Part shown: piece by piece, positions 46,097-56,906 of the stretch
How the letters are laid out: each line of letters opens with the position of its first letter
How positions within the stretch are numbered: the stretch's first letter is position 1
Assembly (NCBI GenBank): GCA_030052745.1
Contig: JANBVO010000065.1
Span: 1-64,000, forward strand
Length of the DNA stretch: 64,000 bases
Source of the DNA: Pleurostoma richardsiae
Taxonomy: Eukaryota; Ascomycota; Sordariomycetes; Calosphaeriales; Pleurostomataceae
Direction of reading: 5' to 3'
The notes under the pieces: generated by a model
Seen by the model: only the letters and a program-made list of their open reading frames with translations
Database searches by the model: none
Told to the model about the DNA's origin: nothing
Position numbers and translations under genes: made by a program

Positions 46097-47154
46097 ATGG
46101 GCAGCCTTCTCGGGAAGCGGAAGGCCCGCGTCGCGGAGGAGGAAGACAACCCGACCGCTGCGATTGAAGACGCCCAGGCCATCTTCCGGGCGCATTTCGA
46201 GGCGCGCTTCAAGCCGCTGCCGGCTGCTGCCGCCGCGGCCACAGATGAGGATGACGAGGATGAGGAGTCTCCGTCAGAGGATGCTTCGATATCAGAACCA
46301 GAGGATGCGTCCGGGTCTGAATGGGGCGGGATCGACGACGACGACGACGACGGCACGTCCTCCTTTTCCACTTCCTACCTGTCTGCTCTTACGACCTCAG
46401 CTAACACACCCCCGAAGCAGACTCACCAGCCGTCGAAGTAATCGACCACACGACACCGACCGCCTCCGCCGCCCTAGCCACAACAGCGATGAGCAAGTCC
46501 GAGCTCCGCGCCTACCTCTCCTCTCGCCCACCATCCACACTCTCCCCCGCCTCCGCATCCTTACCATCCACCGGCCGCGCCTCCTCCTCCACCAAGACCG
46601 TCGACCCCGAGGACGCCCCGTCCCTGCTGGCCAACGACCTCGCCCTGCAGCGCCTCCTCTCCGAGTCGCACCTCCTCGCCTCTCTCTCCCCTTCCGCCTC
46701 CACCGCCACCGCCTCCTCCTCCTCCTCCTCCGGCGGCGGCGGCGCGGGTGCGTCCGGGCTGCCATCCTTCGCGGCGGGCCGCGCCCGCGCCAAGGCCACG
46801 GACATGCGCCTGCGCGCGCTGGGCTCGCGCGAGAGCATCTTCGCGCAGAAGAAGATGCCGATGGCGATGCGGCGGGGGATGGCCGCTGCGGCGGCGGGGC
46901 GCGAGAAGAAGCGGCGGCGGGAGGCGCGTGAGGGAGGGGTGGTCCTGGAGAGGGAGCAGAATAGTAGCAGCGGCGGCAGCAGCGGCAAGAGGAGGAGCAA
47001 GGGAGGCGGTGGCGGGCCGAGGGTGGACATGCCTGGCGTGGGGAGGATGAAGGGTGCGGAGCTGAGGCTGAGCAGTCGGGATGTAAGGAGCATCGAGGGG
47101 ACTCGGAGTCGTGGTGGCGGGAAGGGGGCCGGGGGGAAGAAGAAGAGGAGGTGA
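46097..47154 (+). CDS. FAF1: Faf1-type 18S rRNA processing protein, reading frame interrupted
   Basis: Nucleolar protein needed for 18S rRNA maturation and 40S assembly. The N-terminal part (MGSLLGKRKARVAEEE, then the AIFRAHFEARFKPLP motif and an acidic stretch) is in one frame and ends at a TAA at 46439-46441. The C-terminal part (VEVIDH, MSKSELRAYL, NDLALQRLLSESHLL, ATDMRLRALGSRESI, basic GKKKRR tail) is in another. No codon between the start and the break allows a GT donor in the phase needed to join them. One extra base in the C5 run at 46409-46413 would give a continuous protein of about 352 aa. I favour a single-base error or true frameshift there. A CTAAC followed by CAG nearby looks like an intron end but lacks a matching donor. 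The start chosen is the methionine of the conserved GKRK motif. Confidence 0.75.
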
Positions 47155-48138
47155 TGAGGGGGGAAAGGAAGAATTGACAGTCCTCATTCTAATAAGATAT
47201 TGCAAGCGGTGTCTGCTATTGGTGGTGGTGGTGGTGGTAGGACGACTCCCTACGGCCCCTGTTGAGAAACGATGCTCCGACGGCTATGGCTTGACCGAGA
47301 GTAAGTCGATCATATTGCGGCGGCGGGCGACAATAGGCTTTCCTCGTGGAACCAGAACAAAGAGCCCAAGGAGAGAATGTATGGTAATCGCGGCAGGCGT
47401 ACGGATGGTCCCTTGCGGGCCGTGGCTCTTTGTCCCTCGCATTACGCCAGCCTGGAGGCGGCATCGAGCCGCACTCTGCTTAGAAGATAAGCCCTAGCAA
47501 GACATGCAGGCGCTGCTTGTCTATTTTACATGTATCTTAGTCAAGGTTCGCAGCAACTACATGACAAAAGCTTCGAGCTGCTTGAAGTTGCTGATGCGCA
47601 TAAGCGTGTTTCAATTGGTATAAACAACCCTAGATCAGTTCCCCGGGATTTATCTGTTTTCCCATTCTCATCCTCATGAAAGAACCCGAAAGTCATCCCT
47701 GGTATCTTGACTTCGTCCACCCATCCCAAAAAAAGAGTTGAAAAATGAAAATCAGAGAAAAAGAATAAAACCACCATATATATACAATGCACGCAGTCCG
47801 GTCCTCACTCCGTTTTGTGCCTGCTCATGCATGATCTTGGGGTTGAGTCGCCGAGGCATCTCGTAGCTCGGTGCTCGTCTATCGGTGCTTTTGTGCCTGA
47901 AGGGAAGATAGAAAGGGGGAAAGGTCCCTGGTGAAATAGCAGAATATGTTCGTAACCAAATAAAAAAGATCAAAAAGTAAGAAGGCTCAAAGTGAGCATG
48001 CATGAACGCCCGGAGCTCGGCACAGAAACCCCTCATGCAGGGCAAAATCCATCACCCTCTCCCTGGGTGATCGACCTCAAGGCGGGTGTAGAACCCGCCA
48101 GGTCCGGACATGCCGATGTTGGTCAATTTAAGACCCCT
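47155..48138. other. Intergenic region between convergent FAF1 and STE12
   Basis: The 3' flanks of both genes. The sequence is AT-richer around 47700-47960. No gene, repeat element or RNA was recognised. Confidence 0.55.
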
Positions 48139-50624
48139 TCACATCATCACAGCGGTATTCATGGGCTGCGGCTGGCTGATAGTCATAGGCATGCTCAGCG
48201 TCTGGAGTGGGTTGAAGGTCGGCTGGTGGGACATCGTCGGAGGGTTGCCGTTCGACGTCTGGGGTGAGCTGTGAGCGATCGAGTTCAACGAGGTAGTTAT
48301 GTAACCACCCTCAGAGTTCGGTGAAGCCTCCTCCAGAGAGCCCAGCTGATCCTCGCCAGAATACTCCTCTTCGTCCTCGCCAGACAGGTTGAACCCGCCC
48401 TCGGCGCCGTCGCCACGGTCGTGCGTACGCTTGTGCCTGTACACGAGATCTTGTTAGCCCCTGTTGCGTGCCTGGCTGGCGTGGTCGTCTCATGGCGTTG
48501 CTGTGTGCTGTGTGGTGGCTTTGACGTTTTGTTTCCGTTGGTTTTTGGTTGAATACAGGCCACGCACACAACATTGGTCGTTCTTCGACAAAAGAAAGAG
48601 TACATTAAGGAAAGGAGAGGGGCATACTGTGCTAGGTTGTCGGATCTGGAGAATGCCTTGCTACAATAAGGGCAGATGTAGGGTCTTTCTTGTGTATGTG
48701 TTCTCACGTGTCTGGAAGTTTAGTCAGATACACCGCAGGTGCATAGTCAGTTGACAAAGGAAACGCTCCCGAGGTCTTACCGCTTCAGGTGCTCTAACCG
48801 CTTGAAGAGACGTCCGCAAGTCGGGATGGGGCACGAGTGGGATTTCTGGGGATACGGTCCGAGTTCCATGACAGTGGCAGAGCGAGCGCGGCGCACGACA
48901 TTCGGCGCCGGCTGCATCGCCCGCCTCTGCTCGTCCACGGCACCGTTCACCCCAACATCATCGTTCACCAGCTGAGGGAAGTCATGCTGCTGAAGCGCCA
49001 TAGGGTTCAGGGCAGGGCTGCCCTCGACGGCCGACAGCGGGGTCCCGTGTCTCGAGAGGTCGAGGATCTCCTTGTGCTGCTGGCTGGTCAAGGAGATCGC
49101 CGAGTTGCTGTAAGTCAAAGCAGGAGGCGAGTTGTCAAGGGACTCATCACCCTCAGCGACGGGGCCGACAGATACAGACACAGACCGTCGTAGATCGGAG
49201 GGTCTATGCGCAGCATTCGTGGCGGTCGCGGCAGCGATGGCCGACATACCCGGAGGGATGGATGAACGCCGTCTTCTCTGCTTGTATGTCGGCGATCCTT
49301 CGATCACAGAGTAGACATTGTTGGCACCGTATGCACGGGAAAACTGCGGTCCAGCGAGGTTCGACGGAGGCAGCTGAATCATGCCAGGGAGACCATGGAC
49401 GCCAGCCATGTGGTCAGGGATGGCAGTGTACAGGCCCGTCTCTTCGTTGGCAATGTATGCCGGCTCAGCAGTCATGCCCAACGCCTGCTGCGGAGGCGTG
49501 ATGGGCTCAAAGGAGATGCCCCGATTGCTGTAGTCCTCATAGTGTGAGGAGACGAAGGAAGGAGCGGGAGAGTACTCGAGAGCGTAGGCAGGCATGGAGG
49601 CGTGCCGTTGGTGGGCCTGAGCGATCGGAACACCATTCTGGTTGTATTGCACCCGATTGAAATCAGCTTCTCTCTTGACCACCTGCTGAGGCAGGGCTGG
49701 CGCCATCGCCATCGTCCCGTACGGCACCATGGCGTCCATCCCATCCGCTAAAGGGGCCATCGTCTGGGGAACCATCTGCGGAGCCATTTGCGGAGGGGGC
49801 ATCGAGTCGATCGCCCGCATCACGGGAGAGGCTGCTTGGGAAGGGGGAAAGGACACCTGCTGGGCGTTGAAGGAGGACGAGTTCGCTTGTTGCGCCTTCG
49901 TGAGCTGCTCGTACAGAGACTGGGACGAATCGTACTGGAACGACAGGGCAGGTTCGCTGACGGCGACGGTCGTTGCCTCCTGGCCCATCTTCTCTCTTTT
50001 CAGGTCTCTTTCGAGCGCATCCAAGAAGAGCCTGTCATGAGGCACGCTGTACCAGTAGAAGACCTTCTGCTTCTTCTGTGTCCGAATGCAATTGTTCTTG
50101 TAGAGGAAGTCCAAGAAAGGGCTCTTGGGCTCCTCCAAAGAAGCATCTGTTCCTGACTTGAGATTCCTCAGGTCCGAAAAGATGCCTTCCTCGAATTTCT
50201 TCGAGTTTTTCACCGGTCTGCCGAACGCCTGGAATCTGAAAGACAGGCATCGTACAATATCGGTGCCGGAGATGTGGAAAAGGTTGTTCCTGTCGTCTTC
50301 GTTAGCCATGTTTTACCATGTCAGCGTAACGAGGGCCTGTAGACGTACCATAATACGCAGGAAACATATTCTCCAGTTGGCAGGAGAAACCTCCGGATAT
50401 ACTGGTCGGGCTGCCAGTCGACGGGGGCGGAAATGAGGAAATATTTCACTAATGTCCATCAGCACTTAATGCCACCGAGCCCGACCAACAAGGGAGAACG
50501 CACAATTGTCCACCTGCTGAAGGGCAACCTGGGCGTCATGTGGCAGGGCTTGCTGGGCCTCACTGCTCAGCATGAACGTCTCCGGCTTTTGAGGTGCCGC
50601 CATGTTTGTATGTTGTGAATACAT
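48139..50624 (-). CDS. STE12: Ste12 transcription factor (STE domain plus C2H2 zinc fingers)
   Basis: Nuclear factor downstream of the Fus3/Kss1-type MAPK cascade. In filamentous fungi it controls mating and, in pathogens, penetration. Five exons: 50504-50624, 50349-50448, 48781-50289, 48628-48711 and 48139-48436; 703 aa. The STE homeo-like DNA-binding domain is at about 40-155 ([46 protein letters not shown]). A disordered, proline- and glutamine-containing middle follows. Two C2H2 fingers lie at about 555-610: CPIPTC...HVRTH and CPYC...HKRTH. The second finger is mostly encoded by the 84-nt exon 4, so it can be skipped in frame. Intron 4 is 191 nt, the longest in the gene. An alternative start at MAAPQ (50603) is possible. 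The upstream region is unusually long. Confidence 0.96.
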
Positions 50625-51861
50625 CGCGGGTACCTGCCACTAGGTGGACTTTAGTGTTGGGTGCGAGTCGGTACTGCGCGTCGTTCAACCGAATCGGATC
50701 TCGTTGCGAATAGGCTCTACGAAGAGAGGCAAGTATCGTAGCGAGAGTATATCGCGGCACCAATGGGCCTGTCAAGGCGATGTCGAGTGAAAGAGGCCGA
50801 AGTGACCAGCGCGGCTCCTAAAGGGTAGAAACAAGGAAAAGACGGAACGATCGTCTGTGCAATGGATGCGACGCAAGCAAATGAAGATGCTGGCGAGAGG
50901 CGCTGCCCGTTCGGAGCGAGACTTGTAGGAGATGCGGTTTGTTTGGCGCTTTGGCGTCTTTTTAGAATGAGTTATCGAGGCCAGCCCGTGGAGGATAATT
51001 TGCAGATGAGTAGATGATGTAGGTTGGTCGGACGAACCAATGCCTCAAGCGATTGGTGGGTGCCGGCTAGTTGTGGACCGTCAAGGTGCAGCAAGTCGCG
51101 AAAACGGAGGTGTGAGCAACAAGGGGGCTCGGGAGGACAGACACAGCTGTTGATGCCCGGCAAGGACGACGCGTCTTCGTTCGTTCGTTCGGGTTCTTCC
51201 TTCGAGATGGGAAGCGAGGCGATGCGATGCACGGGAACGCCCTAAGTGGGATTGCGGCGCGGCAGCGGCGGGCAGGCGTCGCGGCAAGAAACAATGGATC
51301 GAATAGCGCGGCAGATCGGATTGTTTTAGCGAAACGAAGATGTCATTGCCCGAAGCAGAAGGCCTTGGGGGTCAATAATCAAAATGCCAGCAGGTCAAGT
51401 ATTCCCGAGGACGTGCTGCTCATCAAACAGGCAGACGGACAGGCAACGAGGGTCGATGCGGTGATGCCCCGGAGGGTTGCGACGGCCAGTGTCTGATGCG
51501 AGGGCGCAAGGTGCCGAGCAAGGGATGATTGCCTCTGGGGTGCCGGCGCTGCTGACGTTTCCTCTCAGGGGGGGAAAGGGAAGGGAAAAAACGGTTTGGA
51601 GGTATGTGCGGCTCCAAGAAGTAGAGAGGGGATCAAGAGTCCTGGGGCTGATCCTCCTGAGACACAATGGGAGGGGGTGGGATGAGAGGGGAGAAGGGAA
51701 AAGAGAGGGAAGCAGAAGAAAGTCTTGGGAAAGAGAAGACGATTTCAGGAGAGTTTGAGAATCGGGATGGTCTGGGGGGTTTAAGGAATTTGTGTCCCGA
51801 GCTGGCACGAGCTGGCGCGACCTGGGCAGAAGAGAGGCCGACTTGACTGGCTGGAGGAGGC

Positions 51862-51937
51862 GGGTGGTGGGCGCCGGTGTGGGTGTGGGTAGTTAAACTG
51901 GGTATGGGTATGGCCCGTATGGGCAATGGGCGATGGG
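51862..51937 (+). repeat. Array of nine GGG runs
   Basis: Nine GGG runs in 76 bp on the plus strand, most with loops of 3-4 nt, two with loops of 9-12. A G-quadruplex is possible but not certain, since four runs with uniformly short loops do not occur. It is about 1.25 kb upstream of STE12. Confidence 0.5.
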
Positions 51938-51957
51938 TACGGTGGACCGTGGCAGTC

Positions 51958-51982
51958 AGTCAGTAAGTCTAGTCAGTAAGTC
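51958..51982 (+). repeat. Two-copy AGTCAGTAAGTC direct repeat
   Basis: Two perfect 12-bp copies (51958-51969 and 51971-51982) separated by one base, embedded in CAGT words. It is probably slippage-derived. Confidence 0.85.
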
Positions 51983-54900
51983 AGTCTGGCTGGCAGACAA
52001 GGGGAGACAAGCAGATGGGGCGGACAGGGGGGGTGGAGGGAGGAGGGAGATGGGAGAGCGAGCCAGGGAGAGAGGAGGAGGAGAGGAGAGGAGAGGAGGG
52101 ACGGGCGGGAGAGCAGGTGGTGGATGGGGATGGATGCGCGCGCGATGTACCTGCTGTACCTGTCGGTCTGTACCTGGCCTCGCGTCCCCAAGCCCACGCC
52201 AGCGCCAGAGCAAAGCCAGAGCCAGAAGCCAGGGGTGGTAGTTGTACACAACTTGCACAACTCAATAACAAGAATAAGCATGATTGGAAAGCTACGGCAG
52301 CCAAAGAAGGATTGGGGCAGTCCACTTTGACGCTGGGGGCAGCCAGCGCGGCCCCGCAAGTACCTCGCCCACCGAGACCCGCGGCAGATGATACATGCCG
52401 CGACAGGGGTAGACTGGTACCTGACGTCCGCCAGAGACGGGGGAGTCTTGAGAGCACAAGCACAAGGAGGAGTCAGGCACACGCTGGCTGCCCACCAGGC
52501 CAGCAAGGAACTGAGAGACACAACCAGTCAGTTACTCCACATACATGCGGATAGTGGGCCACGGGCTTACCTACCCCTGGCAGGTACCTGACAAGGGCTC
52601 CGATGTACCTCCACAGGTGCAGATTACAGCATAGCAACGATGGATCGTGGGCGTTAGACGGCCAGGGCTCAGAAGAGACATCCAGAGGAAGGTCGAGCAA
52701 TGGCCTCCGCCGGCCAGGAAATATGCTTCTTCTGGGCCGGCACCCAGTGACTACAATCAATGAATGGTCTTTGTTCGGCCGGGGACGCCTTCCTGGCCGC
52801 GGAGGCAGTTGACGACCACAAGACCACGCCGCACTCTAAACATGCCTTTTGTGCGTTGTTTCTGCTCGTCTCTTCTTCCTCTGCTGGTTGTCTTTCTTTC
52901 TTGCTGGGCTTGGAGTTACAGCTGCTCCCCCCTGGTCGGTCCTCGGGCCGTTCTTGTTTCCCAGATGGATAGATGAAAAGAAGTGTGCATAATATCTTGC
53001 TCAGCGACCGGGCGGTGGGGACAAGCAGCTCGTGGTGTCGGACGGGGCGCCATTGTTGCTGCTACTGCTGCTGCTGCATGGCTCTGGTTCCATGGAATGA
53101 AGCCTGACGACACGCTTCCACATCGACGGCGCCCACATGGCGGAGCGTGTCGTACGTCTTTAGTCCGGCGCTCTACTGAATCCAGCTCTCGTCAGGTCCG
53201 TGTCGTGCTGCTAGTTGGAAGACGGCCATTGCGGCTGGAGTTTGTCGATTTGGTAATGCTCGTCAAATCTCCGGCTGCATTCGCCTTTCGCCGCAATGGC
53301 GGTCCCGCTCCAGCAGAGACGAGGCACGGACAGACACTCACACAAGTGCAGACGCCAGGAAACCTCTCCGTCTGGTAGCCGTTGTGTTGTCTAGCGGCTC
53401 TACGACCCGCAGGTTGTCTTTTGTTTCCATTGTCCTCTCCAGAGGAGCAGTGGCTGATCAGCGGGTCTGGCCGGCCTTGATGTCGACCAAGCGTGTGCGC
53501 TTGGGCAATGCTTCGCCGTCTAAAAAAGGGACGTGCCTTGTTCCTGCGGAGAGGCCTAGCCATGACGGTCCCGCTGGTTACGCCCTTGTCGGCCGGGCAG
53601 GGGGGAACCTACATGGAAAGGTCTAAAGTACCTACAAGTTCCTTCGTAGTATCATGCTTTCAGGCCTCACCAGTCGACCGTAAAAGCGGCAAGGTAGAGT
53701 CTGCTTTCGAGGCACTTGTGGTTTATAACATCTATTCCAGCTTCGTGATCTGGATATTCGATGGCTAAACCCCCGAGGTTTACCAGAGATCGCTGGACAT
53801 GATTATAGTTCAAGCCTCAGCAAGATGCTTACCCAAAGATGGTATAACACTGAAGTTGCTCAGCTTGCCTCCTCAGGAACTAGCAGGACGGCCGACAGAG
53901 CCTGCAGTAAGCAGCGCCGCCGTTCAGAGTTTGAGCGGTGACTCCGGTGAGGCTTCGAACAATGAACGCGGCGGTCAAAGCTATCCTCAGGCCGTCGTGC
54001 TTGCAGTTGTGTTCATGCATGTCTCCGGCTCCTTTGCCGTCGTTGACGGCTGGTGCCATCTCATCAGGGACACCACAAAGAACGAGACGGATAGATCGGG
54101 CTGGGCCGCGCGCTGGACATGTCCGCCCATGAGAGAGCCACGAAGCGAGCTCCGAGAAAAAGAGAAATCCACTTCCACCACGTTCGCTGGATTTGCCGGA
54201 GGGCCCCGGAAGCCGGAACCGAGATTCCATCGGCCAGAACCTTGGAGAGACGCTCCACCAGCTCCACAGAGCAAATGTCGCATTTCTTCACTGTACGGGC
54301 TAGTGCCTGGACGGGGTACAACGGCGGATTTTCCCCAATGCCGCCAAAACTCTGGGCTTGGTGACTCTATAATCTCCGTTCCCCTGAGCGCTGCAGTAGA
54401 GAGATTATTTACCCGGCAGAGGAAAGCAAAGTTTCATTGATATTTTTCTGTTGGGGTCAGAGCTCCCTTCGCTCTTCATCTTGCTGCTTCTGAACCTCCT
54501 GCGGTGTACTGGCAACAACAGCTCTTGTGCGGGAAAAGAGCTGCGAGTGTGTGTAAGTGCCATGACCCGCACAGCATAACGAGGAGTTTATGCGCGGAAT
54601 CCAGATGAGGTCACCCTAGCTGAGTGACTAGACAACAAGGCGTCGGCGCGATACCGGCGGATCTTTTACGGAGTAGCCGTATGCTCCTCTCAAAGGACAG
54701 TGCGCACGCACCTCTGAATGACTTCCAAGCTGAGCGAGGAAGCTGGCGTGAGCATCTGGTGCTCACTTTCGGATCTGGTAAGCTACCTACTGCACACTTA
54801 GAATGTGCTGCCGCTTTAACACCCGACTCTTCCCATGTCCACGGGCGGTACGAGCTGGATGAGACAGGTACAACCAAGAGGAAAATGGTCAGCGAAGCAA

Positions 54901-55053
54901 TGATTATGCCGGGCCACGGTTGACTGGTCAGACATCATCCCTCACAGGTGGTCGGTGCTCCCTTTCACCCCCCTGATCAATATGAAACACGCCTGGTGCA
55001 TTGCTTCAGAAAATAGCTGGGTGGCAGGCATTCTGATGCTAGGCTCTCCCTGG

Positions 55054-55089
55054 TGACCACCCTGACCACCACCCTGACCCCGACCACCA
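55054..55089 (+). repeat. GACCACCCT-type imperfect tandem repeat
   Basis: Short words GACCACC and CCTGACC recur three to four times in 36 bp. It is low-complexity sequence in the gene-poor region. Confidence 0.7.
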
Positions 55090-56844
55090 TGTCTTCTATT
55101 CTCCAGAGTCCAGAACAACTTGATACGGCGCCAGGATCGTTGATGGTCCTGGCGAATAGTCTTTCATGGCGGCGTGGGCCCCAGCCTGTGCCTCTCTTGG
55201 ACGGCCTGACTGGACTTTTACGACGTGGTCTTCCCCTCTCGGACGCTTGGGAGAGGATGCAGCACCGGCATAGCGAGAGGTAATCGCAGTGGCTGTGCAC
55301 CGAGCAAAGACAAACCCTCCTGATGGAGGATGCCGGTTGGCCGTCGCCGATGGATACCTGCACCAATGAGCCGAGTCAAGCTCGCCTGGTTGGATCGGGA
55401 AGAGTCTCCCTTCCCCCATGGTGACAGCGTCATCCGCCACTTGCTCCCGTCTGCTCGCTCCTTGGCCGGGAGACGCGGGTAGCATCTCATGCAGGTCTCA
55501 GTCCCTCTTTGATATTGGCGGTGGACTCTCCCTTTGAGAAGCTCCTGCTGTCTCTCCACGGAGCACGGAGCACAAGTAGATATTGCCCGCTCGCCTCCCC
55601 AGCGGCAGGCGGCAGCGCCGTGAGTGATGGGTGCCTACTGTGTTCTCTCTGCTGTCTATCATTGTCTCATCGGTCTCTGTCTCTTGTTGTTTCCATCCTC
55701 TAGATGGTGCTTGGCCTTCCGAAAATACAACGCGAGCTCGGTGTGTACCGTGGAATACTCCTGCCCCTGGTCGCCCGGTCGACATTACTGTAGTCGAAGT
55801 TCCCTGCCACCTGCTTTCGCAGGCGTAAAACATCCTGCACGGCCTGCATGCTTTGACTGCATCCATCAGCGATACCAAACTGAGCGGCATGCAGCTGTAG
55901 GTGCTGCCGAAAACTGCAGTCCCTCCGTGGCAGTCCGGGCGAGCGTGTAGATCACTGGCCAGGGCAGCAGTGGCCGTGGGCACCGGGAGAAGTCCCGAGG
56001 AGGCGGGGGCCCATCGGAGGGCAGGTGTGGCTCGTTTGATCGTCCCCAGGTCAGCATGACGAGGGCGACGTACCACCGTAGGGAAACAGACGGCCTTGAC
56101 CAAGATGGGGTTGCGCTGCTGGCTGGCGGGAAATGCCTCCGTAGGGGACCACATCACCGCTCTGCTTGATCGTCCCGTCACCCTTGCAGAGAGACATGTC
56201 ACCATCCCGCCGCGGCCGCACCTACTATGTACATACGACAAGAGTTGGTGGTTCTACCCGCATGCATCAACTGCAATGCTCCTCGTGTAATCTGTCTCTG
56301 CAGCCCGTCACGAACCCCGCAAAACAGGAATCGCCCGCAGCTGGCATCATCACATCCAGCAGCGTATGCACAAATCTCGTCATAAGCTTTGTCGACTCCC
56401 CTGCCGGGTCCCTCTCCGGGTCTCTCTGGTTTCTATTCCTGGGGGCGCCTGCTCTGACCTCGCTAGATCCGGGAAGATGACAATGTGGGACAAAGCAGCC
56501 CGTCCCTGGCAAACAAGACGGCCTCCCTGCGCGGCGCCGCTATCGCAGCGTAACGCTGGCCGTGCTGCTCCCCCCGGGAGGAGGAGCATCACCTCATCCA
56601 GTCAAGTCACTAGTCCCGGTCTTCGGCACCCAGCGCCCGCGGCCCCTCCCTGCTCGGGGGTCGGCCTTGGGTGCGGTCCTCCAGGGAGAACAGAAAGAAG
56701 CCGGCGGGTGAGGAACGGGGACCACACATCTTGCTTGCTGTTTCAGATGCTCGCGCCCCCCTTCTCGCCCCAAAATTAGGCTAAGCTTATGCCTTTTCGG
56801 CAAAGGCGCCCTTGGTCGGACTAGCGACAACCACCAATGGAAGT

Positions 56845-56906
56845 CCTGAGGAGCTCGCCTGGTCGCCCCGTGCAGGCGATACGCACTGGGATGCGAGCTC
56901 CTCAGG
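56845..56906. repeat. Perfect 14-bp inverted repeat
   Basis: CCTGAGGAGCTCGC (56845-56858) and its exact reverse complement (56893-56906) enclose a 34-nt loop, giving a potential hairpin. No T-run follows it, so it is not a simple terminator. It could be the end of a small element or an RNA structure. Confidence 0.8.

Noticed and set aside
46400-46420. Intron ending CTAAC...GAAGCAG in FAF1
   Set aside because: Good branch point and acceptor, but no GT donor in the required phase anywhere in the upstream frame.
46164-46931. 255-aa ORF overlapping FAF1 in a third frame
   Set aside because: A shadow frame made of repeated Arg/Pro/His codons; the other two frames carry the conserved Faf1 segments.
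53799-54440. 213-aa plus-strand ORF in the STE12 upstream region
   Set aside because: No motif, domain or family pattern; rich in short repeats of charged residues; long antisense ORFs overlap it.
55498-56241. 247-aa minus-strand ORF
   Set aside because: Composition typical of a non-coding GC-rich frame, no recognisable domain or splice context.
56226-56245. ACATACGAC, the opening of fungal 5S rRNA
   Set aside because: Similarity ends after nine bases; the rest does not fold or match 5S rRNA.
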